Assembly (NCBI GenBank): GCA_032718565.1
Contig: JAVGVS010000022.1
Location: 978,001 to 1,042,000 of the forward strand
Reading direction: 5' to 3'
Source of the DNA: Distichodus sexfasciatus
Taxonomy: Eukaryota > Chordata > Actinopteri > Characiformes > Distichodontidae
Length of the DNA: 64,000 nucleotides
In this document: piece by piece, positions 20,936-32,130 of the stretch
Numbering within the stretch: position 1 is the first letter of the stretch
How the letters are laid out: each line of letters opens with the position of its first letter
Program-made: the position numbers and the translations under genes
The notes under the pieces: model-generated
Told to the model about the DNA's origin: nothing
What the model saw: only the letters and a program-made list of their open reading frames with translations
Database searches by the model: none

Positions 20936-21952
20936 CCCTGAACAATATCACAATACAATATTATTTTGATTCAATGGAAATTGATACCATGTCTAACAAT
21001 TATACAAAGTCTGCTATTTTGATTCGATTCAGTTCAGGAGTCAGCGATCGATTTGAGAGAATATGCTGATTTAACACTATCAAATCACAAAAAGCAACTA
21101 CAATATCATTTGACATTTTTATTCCTGCTCTCAATCTGATATTTACAGGAAAAATAATCTTCTCTTTTAATGAGAACAGATTCAGCGCTGTAGGAGGAAT
21201 TAGTTCTATAAGAGGTCCAAGATAAACAGCTCCTTGACATGCACCTGGGCATGTTCTCGAAGTGCGACAATACATTGATCTACATCAATATATTGATTCA
21301 AATGATCAATGAGCCCACAGCATTGATCTAAAACTGTCATACGCACTCTGAACACGTGACCAGCAGGAGGACCCGGAAGTAGTCAGCGTGATCGGGGAAG
21401 TATAAGAGGAGGCTTTTTCTCGCGGCTCACCGCTCAGCCATTGAGTCACCAGCCCAACTCTGATTCAGTTCAGCATCAACTGTGAGAACATGGATTGCGG
21501 TGGGAATCTTAACTGTTCGTGTGAGAGAGTTCTTAGATCAATTTGCGTCTCACTCCGCATTTGGGTTAACCATCCACGCTATACGGGCTAACGGCTAACG
21601 GCTAGCATTCCTGCCATATCCTAACCAGATCACTGACAAAAACACTGATCAAACATCATATTTATTACAGTTTATTAACTTCACTTTATAAAGAACAGCT
21701 CAATTTTTATTAAATGAGCAGATAATTTGATTTCAAGAAAAAAAAAAATCAAATTTAGATATATTTTTCCTTTTTGTAATATGCTATGAATGGAAGTGAT
21801 AGTGTTAAATTAGCATATGACAGTCTCATATTGATCACTGGATCCTGAGTTGACTCAAATCGAAGTTGTATCTCAGTAGACTTTGTGATACTATCAGATA
21901 TCAAATCGGTGTCCGCTGAATTGAGGCAATATCATGTTGTGAAGCTTGTGAT
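20936..21952. mobile_element. two GTGTAACGAT-family copies, head to head
   Basis: 20,936-21,257 reads in reverse ('ACAATACAATATTATTTTGA', 'CTGATTTAACACTATCAAAT'). 21,258-21,952 reads forward ('GACAATACATTGATCTACAT', 'GAGCCCACAGCATTGATC', 'CAGATATCAAATCGGTGTC'). The forward copy is about 700 bp and carries a ~350-bp interior missing from shorter copies. No transposase was recognised. Confidence 0.55.
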
Positions 21953-23140
21953 TTACTCCCCTAATTACGAGGCAGCATCCTTGGCAGATGCTACTATGCA
22001 AAAAATGCAGCATTTTTGGTTTTCTAAATTGGGAGCAGATTTAGCAGAAGAGATCTGCAGTAGCAGATCCAACGTGCTTTCTTAAGCCTGATGACAATCA
22101 TGAGTTAGAGCTTTTGCATTCTACATAATTCATATGGTGATGAAAGGAAAAGTACACCAGAATGCTAGCCAGAAAACACACATTGCATCATTTCTTGTTC
22201 TGGACATATAAATGTGGGCTGTTTTCCCCCATAAGCTGAAGGGAGAGAAAATCCGTCTGTACAGTGGAGCAAGCACAACCTTAAAGTAACACCTTTTTCG
22301 GAATATATATAAACAAAGCGTAAACACAGGCCTTGTCTCTGGGCTTCAAGTTGAACAAGAAGTATGTGAACTGAGCCAGCACCACATAAATCCATCTATT
22401 TTTAACTGTCCTGCCAGTCAGCAGCAGATAGAATAATTAAACAGTAATGCATACAGAAGGTACTCTGACAGTTAGCAGCAGACTGGTATACTGTATTATA
22501 GCTCGTTTATTAGCTCTTTTTTAATAGATACATATGGCGAAAAATCTAAAATCTTAATCTAATAATTCAATCTGCAAGAGAATAAGAAGTGAAAAACAAA
22601 CAGCAAATGTTTTGGGGGAAGAACATCTCGACAATCTCTCTGAAACCAAGCATACTTCCCTTAGAGACAATGACTGTTTTTTCTCCTCGTCTGCTCCTCG
22701 CTACCCTTCATACAGTCACACAATAAGCAAATCACAGCGGTACCTTCGCTTCATCGACCCACCTGGCTCTACCAGACTGCCGTCTCCCTTGGCAACGCCC
22801 CCACCCGCTCACGGCATCGCTGAGGAAAACTGCAGCACCGAGAGTCGGCTCTCACCAGGCCGAGATATAAAGAGCGCAAACACTGAAGCGCTGGAAGTCT
22901 GGCCATCTTCTGTCTTCAGAACAAACAAAGCCTTTTGCTTTCCACGCCATGTGAACATCCAGCCGGAGCACACCGTCCCCAAATCAAACATTCATCCAGC
23001 AGATGCTGAGGACATGAAAATCTCACTCCAAAGTAGTGCTGCGTTCAATACATCGACTCCCCCAATACATCGCGATTCTCATCTTAGCGAATCATGTCAA
23101 CTGTGACTACAACGACTGGTCAAAGTAATCAATGACTGTT
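21953..23140. other. non-coding DNA with one longer open frame of unknown meaning
   Basis: A plus-strand frame at 22,612-23,106 (164 residues) is the longest in the window not explained by simple repeats. It has no recognisable domain, its Ser/Pro-rich content is unremarkable, and its end overlaps repeat-like sequence ('AATACATCGACTCC'). The block 22,670-23,030 is balanced in base content. I do not call it a gene. Confidence 0.4.
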
Positions 23141-23265
23141 CATTCATTCATTCATTATCTGAACCGCTTAATCCCAACTGGGGTCGCGGGGACCTGAGCC
23201 TATCTTGGCTGAGACCAGCCCTGGGCAGACACCAACAAACTCACACAGTCAGACTCCATCTCATG
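23141..23265 (-). mobile_element. SINE-B 3' fragment
   Basis: The ATTC tetranucleotide run and 'CCGCTTAATCCCAACTGGGG' followed by 'TCGCGGGGACC' match the reverse complement of the SINE-B tail at 49,380-49,440. The rest of the element is absent. Confidence 0.7.
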
Positions 23266-24366
23266 TGGTCAACTTCTTACTGTGATGTGCCTGGCGGTCC
23301 CACCCATTTATCCGTAACACATTTACTGACCACACAGGTCCGAACCACTGATTATTCACTCAAAAGACCAGATCAGTCAAAATAGAGAAAACCAGCTCCT
23401 AATCCACCTTAATCATCCAGCTTCAGCTCAGATCAGAGATAAAGCAGCAGCAGCAGCAGCTCCACTGCTAGATTTGCTAAAGCCAAAACACAATACACAC
23501 AGAATTATTCTGATTATGTTGTTTGCATATTTCTGTTTCATTGTGTTGTGTGTTATTTATGTTCTAAATCATTTGTAATACGCAACAAAACCCATTCTGC
23601 TTGTTGTGGAGGAGGAAGAATTCCATGTGATGCATTATTAATGTTGAGCAGAATATAGAAGATTGTGTCCACACACACACACACACACACACACACATTT
23701 ACAGTATATATGTGTGCAAAACTGTGATATAAGGAAACAAGCCATTAAAAGCTCATTATAGAAACCAGCGTGTGTGTGTGTGTGTGTGAGGACCAAGTAT
23801 ACAAGGGGATACATTCACTTTGAGTGTTCCCTAGTGCCAGTGTTAGCCACACCCTGAGGTCACACACACACACACACTGACACACATTTACACACTATGT
23901 AGATAAATGACTCCAGTGCACTGGAGTTTGATCCAAATGAAGCAATGATGTAGTTCAGTGGCTCGTACCCTACATCTCAGTGTGTGTGTGTGTGTGTGCC
24001 GCTACAAAATGTCTACTGCAAAGGGCCAGACGGCTGCTTTATTAGACTGAAATGCCCGGGTCTGAAACTGAAGAGCCCTAATGACAGAATATGAAGCGCA
24101 GTGCAACCAGCAGGCTCTAATTGAATTGTTTTTCACACACATCCACAAATTATTGTAACGGCAACGTCTGCTTTCCCGCGCATCATTTGGCCATTTCAGG
24201 GGGAGAGCCCATCTAATACCTAATCATCTCGGGTGTGAGAAGGTGCAGGTGGGAGAGTAGGTCTACTGCGCGCTGCCGCTGTCCATGTCAAGGGAGGACA
24301 CTGTTTTGAGCGTGCAGCTAAGTTTCTGTTAAAATAAATTCAAATAAAACAATTTTTGTATTATTA
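23266..24366. other. non-coding DNA with CA/TG tracts and a possible conserved block
   Basis: A CAG run lies at 23,446-23,460, with CA/TG tracts at 23,670-23,697, 23,771-23,789, 23,862-23,877 and 23,981-23,998. The segment 24,020-24,260 is unique and balanced, with 'CAGGCTCTAATTGAATTG' and 'CATCATTTGGCCATTTCAGG'. It resembles a vertebrate conserved non-coding element in texture only. Confidence 0.45.
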
Positions 24367-24368
24367 AT

Positions 24369-24780
24369 AGGGGTCAACCGATTATCCGTCCGGTTGATTA
24401 TTGGCACCAATATTTCTCCTATTTGTGGTCATCACTATTGGTCACTTATAAAATTCATTACTATTTTTAATACATTAATTTAAAATGTACTATGTCTATG
24501 AAACACTGCAGTCTGAAGTCACCACTCTGGGGTCCAGAGGAATGTCCTGTCGACTGAAAACTCTGTTGCCGGATACCAAAGCTCAGAGATAAGTTCCCAC
24601 AATTAAACTAATGCTAAAAGGAGTTTAAACCTGGGTTTATGGCTTTTGTTGGATTCTTTTTTATTCTAAATTTTGACATCAGCCTCTTATTTTTACATCA
24701 CACATATAGCAGATCAAAATATCGGTCTGATTGATTCGTAATAATCAGTATCAGTCCCAAAAAAAATCAGTCGACCCCTA
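24369..24780. mobile_element. GGTCGACCGATTA-family MITE
   Basis: About 412 bp from 'AGGGGTCAACCGATTATCC' to 'AAATCAGTCGACCCCTAA'. The ends are inverted repeats (AGGGGTC / GACCCCT). The inner phrase 'TTATTCTAAATTTTGACA' recurs at 33,838-33,855. No clear target duplication was seen. Confidence 0.75.
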
Positions 24781-24947
24781 AATATTTACAGTTTGTTTAA
24801 GTCATTTTTGTATTTCCTGACTTAAAATTTCATGGTTGTTATTGCATTAAGTGTATTTCTGTATTTTTTGATCAGTTAATTGGAGATGTTTTACAGCACT
24901 CTTTTATTTTTTACAATGCTGTGGCTCAGCCAAATTTTGGGTAACAT

Positions 24948-25161
24948 TAGGGCTGTCAGTATATGGACAGTGAAAAATCTTTTCTTAAATAAAAGAGATG
25001 AAGTTAAAAGTCTCTCAATTATCATTGATTCTGTCATAATTAATCTGAATTAAAATAATTAAAATACATTTGGATTAAATATATATGCGATTAATTTAGA
25101 TTAATTAGTAACAAAGCATGTAATTAATTAGATTAATTATATTAATCGCTTGACAGCCCCA
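24948..25161. mobile_element. short MITE with GGGCTGTCA ends
   Basis: Starts 'TAGGGCTGTCAGTATATGG' and ends 'AATCGCTTGACAGCCCCA'. The interior is almost pure 'GATTAATTTAGATTAATTAG'-type sequence. The flanks share GGTAA on both sides, possibly a worn 8-bp duplication. This pattern resembles small hAT-type elements common in fish (inference). Confidence 0.65.
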
Positions 25162-25685
25162 GGTAAACACTAAACATTATGATAAGCTTCATATTTGAAA
25201 TTTGCCTGAATCTTATTTCAAGGCCACAACTTTCTCTTCTGGAAGAAGCAGTCTCAAATTTTATATGTAAAATATAATAATATAATAATATGTAATTTAT
25301 TGGCAACAGTACAGACGCTACCAAACAATCTTCTTATTCCTATAACAGAATTTTCAAGGTTTTTCTCTTTTTATTTTCGCAATACTGTTGTTCTGCGAAA
25401 TTCAGTGAACGCTAAACGTCATGATCAACTTTAAACTGAAACGGACCAAATTTCAAGGCTTGCACTTCATGTATAGCTTGTTCTAATGGAAGTAGAAGTC
25501 TTAAATATTGCATAAAATTGTCAAAATTCACTTGCTGAGAAGAATGCACGTGGAAAGATTTGATGTTGAGTGCTACAATTCACTCCAATTCCAACGCTGT
25601 CATCCCTACACGCCAACCTCTATAAGCAGTACGATTAACAGGAAGCACTTTGCAGACCTGACATAATGCTATGACAGAAGTCTGG
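25162..25685. other. non-coding DNA, AT-rich
   Basis: Unique with short TAATA repeats near 25,275. 'TGAACGCTAAACGTCATGAT' loosely repeats 'TAAACACTAAACATTATGAT' about 230 bases earlier, which may be a decayed tandem duplication. Confidence 0.4.
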
Positions 25686-25687
25686 CT

Positions 25688-25936
25688 CTGTGTGTGTGTG
25701 TGTGCGTATATGTGTGTGTATGTGTGTGTGTTTGTGCCACAAGGCCGATCAAAGTGCCATATTTAGAAAAGAAGGCGGTTATGGATCACGCCGAGACACG
25801 CAGCCTGACAGTGTCGTGTAAAAGAGCAGAGGTCCTGCCTCACTTCCCTCTCTCTACACCCGGCCCAATCAATACGGCATCACTTAAGGCCCCGAATCTA
25901 CTCACTACACCTGACTCAGCACACTCGCTAGTCTAT

Positions 25937-25972
<36 letters not shown>

Positions 25973-26057
25973 AAGTGGATGATTGCAAATAAAAATGCCC
26001 TGCTCTCAGTGTTTCTCTTTTTCTCAGACTCTCTCTCTTTCTTTCACACACACACGT

Positions 26058-26090
<33 letters not shown>
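25688..26090. repeat. three TG/CA microsatellites in one block
   Basis: TG tracts at 25,688-25,732 and 25,941-25,969 and a CA tract at 26,046-26,090 flank unique DNA. The open frames here are cysteine/valine or histidine/threonine repeats from the tracts. Confidence 0.85.
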
Positions 26091-26091
<1 letters not shown>

Positions 26092-26320
26092 CTACATGAC
26101 TATCTTTGTGAGATTCTTCCACTGACTCCTCACTAACCAAAAACAAACTTTTTTGCCTCTTCTAGGGGTTCAAATAAAACATAAAAATGTCTCATTTTCC
26201 TCATGGTGACGGGTTCTCGCATACGAAAATGTCCCCATGAAGCCAGTAAAAATAGGGGACATCCTTTAGGGGAGCTTTTAGGGGTCCTCACAACCCCCAA
26301 AATACATGAACACACAACAA
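26091..26320. repeat. GTCCCC dispersed repeat, second copy
   Basis: Follows a CA tract and reads 'GACTATCTTTGTGAGATTC', then 'CACTAACCAAAAACAAACTT', 'AAATGTCCCCATGAAGCC' and 'GGGGTCCTCACAACCCC'. Same order as 14,840-15,100. Confidence 0.7.
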
Positions 26321-26392
26321 ACCTTTGTATTACTGTGTTTGTGAGCTACTTCTATTCACACTCATAGTGACTAGATATAAACCTCACGTAGG

Positions 26393-26503
26393 GAGTTGGC
26401 TCCGTGATCAGAAGGTTGCCCGTTCGAATCAAATGTAGAGTTCACATTTCATGGTGGTGCACTGTGTGCTGTGCTGTGTTCACAATGACAAATAATCAGC
26501 CAC
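26393..26503 (+). mobile_element. SINE-A copy with large internal deletion
   Basis: The head 'GGAGTTGGCTCCGTGATCAG' and box B-like 'CCGTTCGAATC' join directly to the tail 'AGTTCACATTTCATGGTGGT' and 'GACAAATAATCAGCCACTTT'. The middle third is missing. Confidence 0.75.
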
Positions 26504-26504
26504 T

Positions 26505-26660
26505 TTCTAACCTCAGTAAGCAAAAGTAAATTTAGTTTTTCAAATATAACATGAACATTTTCTATAAAGTGATTTTTTCCGAATGGGAACCAGTCCACAC
26601 CTTTCAAAATGTCCCCACAAAGCCATTACCCCCTTAAAACGTGAACACACTAACACACAC
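26505..26660. repeat. GTCCCC dispersed repeat, 5'-truncated third copy
   Basis: Starts at 'CTAACCTCAGTAAGCAAAAG' right after the SINE-A tail and ends 'AATGTCCCCACAAAGCCATT' before a short CA run. The SINE probably inserted into, or replaced, the left half of this copy. Confidence 0.65.
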
Positions 26661-27014
26661 ACGCACACTTTGTTCCCCTCACCCTCTTTTAGCCACAGAA
26701 GACCGCTTGACAGGTTCTCGTTTACCAGGAACTGGGTTCAGGGCAGCGGCTGGGCACGGATTTGTTTGAAAGCCCGCATGGCCATCATCTGCCTTATTAA
26801 AGTGGAAAATGAACTAATTACAAGGCAGATAAGCAGGGCCGGGAGAGGGGCGAGGGAGGGAGCGTGCAGCTCTCAGCGGAAAGCGCTCGGCCGTCCTTCA
26901 GCCTGCGGAGAAAAAGAGCCCATAAAACAACAGCACACTGCCCTGCTGAGAGCAGCACTGCATTAACACGCGCTAAGTACCGCCGAGAACACCGCTGCCC
27001 TCACCCCCCGCTGC

Positions 27015-27059
<45 letters not shown>

Positions 27060-27311
27060 CTGCGTGAGATACAGACAGAAACGGAGAGGTTGAGGGAGAG
27101 AATGATGAAAGGAAAGTCATAGTACAGAGGAAATCACGGGGTAAAAGAAAAAGATGAATAATATGGACCAAAACCACTATTGAAAATGACATTTCAAACA
27201 TGACACTGACAAATATACTACAGCGGTGCATTCTAAACTAAAAATAGTGACTTTCACTCAGGAAGAGTTATGAGTTACTTTTAACCTCGTCTCTCCTTTA
27301 CAAAGTAATAT
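26661..27311. other. non-coding DNA with a possible conserved block and TG/AG repeat
   Basis: 26,690-26,960 is unique, GC-balanced and includes 'CTGCCTTATTAAAGTGGAAA' and 'GAACTAATTACAAGGCAG', reminiscent of a regulatory block. A TG tract turning into AG lies at 27,013-27,057. Open frames here are uninformative. Confidence 0.45.
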
Positions 27312-27476
27312 AAGTGAGTCATTGTTTGCCATGGTGAACACAGCACAGCACAGCAGACAGTGCACCACAACCAAATGTGACCTCATGCTCAGGAGTACCT
27401 CGGTGGTACGTTTACCGGTCCACGATTTGAACCGGCGACCTTCTGATCTTGGAGGCAACACCCTAACCGTTACTAA

Positions 27477-28573
27477 GGCTCGACCGATTAACCGCTGGGC
27501 CGATTATCGGTGACCGATGTCATGTGCCGATGGTCTGCATCGTTGTTTCATTTTGACCATCACAGATATTAAGCAATAACAAGGTGCGCTACTGTGGCAC
27601 CACTGCCGTCTCTTCTCTCTCTGCCATTTGTGACCCTCCACAGCAAAACCAGTCGCTTGTCGCAAATTTTCAAAATTGAGTTATTATGTTTGACATTGCC
27701 CATGAAAGGGCATAAAACAAGCTTCAAAACGATACCTATATCGAATGAATCGGACGACATATGACTGAGATATCAACATTCAAAGGAGTCGGGTTTCTCC
27801 TGTCACGCCAAGTGAGAAACAGAGAAATCTGCCTTTGAAGTTGACTATCGACGTAGCACTCACAGACGCTTGGTGCGGTCGCGGCTACGTTTGCATTTAC
27901 AGTAGCCTACGCTGCATTCACAGCCACACGGATAGCCTACCTGCGTTAGCTTAACTGAACTCGGGAGACGAAGATGGATTCCGGAGAAATATCTTCACGC
28001 TAGTCAACCAGTGGATTTACCGTAAATACTGAAGTAGAGCGGTCAAAACAGAAACTTTTAACATTCTGCTGGAATTGAATTCCTCACCTCAAGAAAGTCA
28101 CGTTTTTAGGATGGAAAGGGTAAGTTTTTCAGCCAAATTTATTCGCAACAATACAGTATAGACCTTCCACTGTTTCAAAACACTAAAAACAAAATCCAGG
28201 TACACACCAACATAAGCGGTCGTTTTCGGAAACCTCCGTTGCGACAAGCGACTGGTTTTGCCGTGGAGGTCACATTTGCTCTCATTCAGCCTGCTTCGTT
28301 TAGTGTCCTGCCCACAACAGTCTCTGATTGGCTATAAGTCACACAAGTAGTAGCCAATCAACTACTGAAGCTTGTTGTCCTCACACCACACTCACACACG
28401 CAGGCACAGCATAGGCTCGAGAAAAGGTGAAGAGGAGAGTTTCAGCTGAGCTTAGTGTTTGAAAAATTCGAAATTTTTTTCACTTGGCCATTTCAATTAT
28501 AGTTTATACATTTGCATTAACTAGCAATAATCGGTATTGATATTGGCCCTGAAAACCAATATCGTTAGGCCTC
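27477..28573. mobile_element. GGTCGACCGATTA-family MITE inside a SINE
   Basis: Left end 'AAGGCTCGACCGATTAACC' plus 'GCCGATTATCGGTGACCG'; right end 'ATAATCGGTATTGATATTGG' then 'CAATATCGTTAGGCC'. The right arm is recognised by its ATCGG/CCGAT content. The core is interrupted at 27,630-28,273 by another MITE with its own duplication. Confidence 0.65.
27630..28273. mobile_element. GTGACC-family MITE, 644 bp, ATTT duplication
   Basis: Ends 'GTGACCCTCCACAGCAAAAC' and the complement of 'GGTTTTGCCGTGGAGGTCAC'; the inverted repeats run about 35 bp. Flanked by ATTT on both sides (27,626-27,629 and 28,274-28,277). The interior matches 35,590-36,225 (reversed) and 55,794-56,405. No transposase frame was found. 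Confidence 0.85.
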
Positions 28574-28603
28574 CTAACAGGTACACTACCAACTGCCCCC
28601 AAA

Positions 28604-29429
28604 CTATGCGTAATAATGTTCATTGATTAAAGCTTAGCTTAACCCAGGAATGCCAAGTCAGCAGTAAGTCCATCTCATTATTGTAAGCAAGCGAGGACGG
28701 GTGAAGGTGTTCAGGCGAAGGCTGATGAAGCGAGTGTCACCGTTGTCATGACGATGCGTGGCGGTAGCGCCTGTCTGACACATCTCATCACCGCCTTGGC
28801 GAGCAGATGTCTTTGATTCAATAAGAAAAGCTCGGAGCGGATTCCAATAACCGTAGAAAAACAGACAAGTATGACATGAGGCTGATGGGCGTTTTGGGCA
28901 AGCGACAGCGGGAAAAAAAGGCGTGATGAGCGCAGTCGGCTCTCGTCGCACACGTTTGGTTATGACTGCTAAATTAGCAATAAACATGTGAGAAGCAGCA
29001 GTTAACTGCTTTTTCTAAAGTCACTATGATGGCGTGATTTGGCGACAGAAGCGTGTTTCAGCCCCTTAGACAGTCACGAGCCCATTCAATTTTCCCACTC
29101 CAACACCAATGGCTGATTTGATTAGGGAATAAATATAATGGGTCATTACAGCCAACAAATAAACATTAATGTTCCAGCTCTCTGGGGAGCGGCGAGGGCA
29201 GAGGGATCTGTCTGGCGAGTTGAAGAGAATCTCAACATGAACACATCGCACACCAACACACACCTGAAATATTCACAATCCTCTCTTCTTCAGGGTCTAC
29301 CTTTCCCTGATCTCTCTCTCTATCCTTCCCTTCCTTCTACACACATAAGCCTAGAACATTCATTTATCTGTCTGTTACACACACACTGAGTCATACCTTT
29401 CCCTCTCTCTCACACAGGGGCAAAATATG

Positions 29430-29430
<1 letters not shown>
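28604..29430. other. low-repeat non-coding DNA
   Basis: 29,040-29,200 is balanced and unique ('TTGATTAGGGAATAAATATA', 'AAACATTAATGTTCCAGC') and may be conserved. Overlapping minus frames at 28,658-28,987 show no domain. Confidence 0.4.
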
Positions 29431-29488
<58 letters not shown>

Positions 29489-29588
29489 GTCTATCTATCA
29501 TCCACCCCTTCATCCAACCATCCATCCATCTATGAGTTCATCTATACATCAATTCATCTATCCATCCGTCAATCCATCTATCCGCAGG

Positions 29589-29629
<41 letters not shown>

Positions 29630-30180
29630 AAGCTTATCAAAAAGTTTATCAGTCTATCCATACATTCATTTGTCCATTAATCCATCGACCCATCCACCCA
29701 TTCCCCCATCCACCCAAACATATATCCAATCTTTGATCAATACATCCACCTATCAATTCATCCGTCTGTCCATCTATCCATCCATCTAAAGTCTGTATCT
29801 TCCTTTTCATACATCCATCCAGCCATCTATTTATTCATCCATCCGGCCATCCATCCATCCATCCAACCATCTATCCATCCATCCATCCATCATCGTTAAT
29901 CCCATCCATCCATCTGCTGCCTGTCCATCTATCATCCATCATCTATCCTTCACATCACAACATCCATCTCCATCCAGCCATTTATCCATCCATTAGTCCA
30001 ACTATCCATCCATCTGCCTGTCCATCTATACATCCATCCATCTGTCCACCTACCCGTAATACCCATCTATCATCTATCAAACATCCATCTATCAATTCAT
30101 TCCTCTGTCCATCTCTCCATCCATCCATCCATCCATCCAACTCTCCATCTAGCCATCTCTCCTTTAATCCATCCATCACA
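29431..30180. repeat. (ATCT)n then degenerate (ATCC)n block
   Basis: A clean ATCT run at 29,431-29,499 is followed by about 680 bases of drifting ATCC/CATC units, with a CT tract at 29,593-29,622. The Ile/Tyr/Ser-rich plus frame at 29,427-29,789 is a repeat product. Confidence 0.9.
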
Positions 30181-30184
30181 CAAG

Positions 30185-30370
30185 CGAAGGGTGGTAGCTG
30201 ATATAATTAAAAGCCCTAGAAGAACCAGGTTCGAGTCCAGCCTAATTTTACTGCCAGAACTACCACCACCACCACGGGCCCCTGAGCGAGGCCCTCAACG
30301 CCACATTACTCCATGAACTCTGCCCCTCTAATTTGGGTCACTCTGGACAAAAGAGTTTGGTAGATACCTT
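30185..30370 (+). mobile_element. SINE-C copy, old
   Basis: Recognised by a box B-like 'CAGGTTCGAGTCCAGCC', 'GGGCCCCTGAGCGAGGCCC' and 'GGTCACTCTGGACAAAAGAG'. It is more diverged than the copy at 12,243. Confidence 0.6.
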
Positions 30371-30479
30371 AACACCTCTCCTGAGGTGCTGCAGTGATCA
30401 AAGATCAGGGCTTTAGCCTCGTTTTGGCATCTTGAAATTCTTGGATCTCAGCCTTAAAAAAGGTTGGAACAGGAAAAAG

Positions 30480-30605
30480 GGGATTCACTGCTGCCAAAGT
30501 CAGGCCCCTGAACGCAAAACCATTAACCCCTAAAAAATACTCCTGAGAGACTATCCCGTCTTTAGGAAATCAGTAAGCACGGATGAGAGTGTTTGATCGA
30601 TGCTG
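30480..30605 (+). mobile_element. probable SINE-C remnant
   Basis: 'CATTAACCCCTAAAAAATAC', 'TGAGAGACTATCCCG' and 'GGATGAGAGTGTTTGAT' follow the order of the SINE-C body. The head was not seen. Confidence 0.4.
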
Positions 30606-31930
30606 CAGTCTGGCACCCATCTCTCAACCCTCTCAGCCTTCCTCTCCACTGTTTGTTTGTCTTTTTTCTTTTGAAACCTTTATAAACTATTCGGTTTGAA
30701 CACAGCCATTGGTTTTGTATTCAGCTCATCTGCGTCCTCTTCTCTGACACAAGCGCTATCGCCACCGTCTTTCAGTGGACCTCCACAGGAGAGTGAAATA
30801 CCACAACGGCAGCGATGTTCACGCTTCAACAGCGTGGGTCTGAAACCGGAATGAGTGCTTTCGCCACTTTGCAAAAGCGCTGGGTTGTGCATAATTAGCG
30901 CGGGGGCGTAACGGAGATCATCGGGGACACGTGGAGTAAAAACTGGAAACATGTGAAGCAGAGACAGAGGTAAGCTCGCAGACGAAATTGGGAATTTGAA
31001 CTGAAACAGATGGAGAATTGGGCTATCTGAATTCGAGTGATGAGGAGAAATGTTATACTTTCTAGTTCTTTATCATGCATAATGTAGCGCTCGCCTGGAG
31101 CACGCAATCACACTTCAAGCCGTCTTAGAGCCCACTATTGTTCATGGGAGAATCTTTAGGTCATTACCATAACTGTATATTGCTTTGCCGTTTGATGAAT
31201 GGCCTTTCATTACTTTTCTTAGTGGGGCAGTTAAATTTCTGCCGAAAATTCGTCAATAAAAAGCGATTGGGAATAACTTTTAAAATCATAACAAACTGGA
31301 GATCAATACTACAACCTCGCTTAGCTTAAGCGGGGTCTGCAAAGATCTAGTGATATCTTTTTTAGCAGCTTAAGATATCTCCAAGATAAACAATTTAAAG
31401 TAAAAACTGCAGTTTGATCCACAGAGCTTGACCAATCAGAGTTAAAATCTAAAAATGATACAGCGGCTTTCTTCTCAGCAGCAATCAAGCAGCGTGTCAC
31501 TTCTCAAGCCCACACAGCTTCAGGTAAGTTCAACTAAAAACTGTTTGAAATCTGGTAACCGTGATCAGGTTTATAAACGTAAACAATTATAGCTATTAAA
31601 ACAATGTATCTGAATTAGATACATTCAATTTTAGCGAGTGAATTTGGCACCCGAGGGCAGTGCTTGGGGGCGATAGCTTACTCATGAGTAGCAGGTAGTA
31701 CCTTTGCCCGTCGAGACTTAGTTCAATGACCAAAAAATTAAGTCATGAATTCACTGTTTAGTAACGAATCAAATAAAATTACTTAATCCACTTTGGTCAT
31801 TTGAACAAAAAAATTTAGTATTGCACTTGACTTAATCTTATTTTAATGATGAATCAGTGCAACTAAATTTTTTACATTTTACTTGAAATAAACAAAATCT
31901 AAATACTATAAAACTATTATGTTATTACTT
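30606..31930. other. non-coding DNA with a SINE-A scrap
   Basis: Mostly unique. A SINE-A fragment in minus orientation lies at about 31,650-31,710 ('GGCAGTGCTTGGGGGCG', 'TACTCATGAGTAGC'). No coding signal was recognised. Confidence 0.45.
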
Positions 31931-31933
31931 ATA

Positions 31934-31951
31934 TGTATATATACATATCAC

Positions 31952-31992
<41 letters not shown>

Positions 31993-32067
31993 TATTTATA
32001 TATATATACATATATATATACATTATATTTATATATATATACATATATACACACACACATATATATG

Positions 32068-32126
<59 letters not shown>

Positions 32127-32130
32127 TTAT
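31934..32130. repeat. (TA)n-rich tract
   Basis: Long TA dinucleotide runs at about 31,954-31,989 and 32,068-32,125, with CATATATA variants between. The Tyr/Ile-rich frames here are artefacts. Such tracts can extrude cruciforms and often vary in length. Confidence 0.9.

Larger units (their letters stand above)
27312..28603 (-). mobile_element. SINE-A copy split by nested insertions
   Basis: The SINE body (27,312-27,476, with 'CACAGCACAGCACAGCAGAC' and 'TGAACCGGCGACCTTCTGAT') stops at 'CCCTAACCGTTAC'. Its missing head end, 'ACACTACCAACTGCCCCC', appears over 1.1 kb later at 28,582-28,599. The DNA between is a GGTCGACCGATTA-family MITE that itself carries a GTGACC-family MITE. Confidence 0.75.

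Noticed and set aside
22612..23106. 164-residue plus-strand frame
   Set aside because: No recognisable domain, no clear splice sites, and its 3' end runs into repeat-like sequence. Length alone is not enough.
29431..30180. CRISPR-like array
   Set aside because: The periodicity is a simple 4-base ATCT/ATCC repeat without spacers of constant length; the genome is vertebrate.
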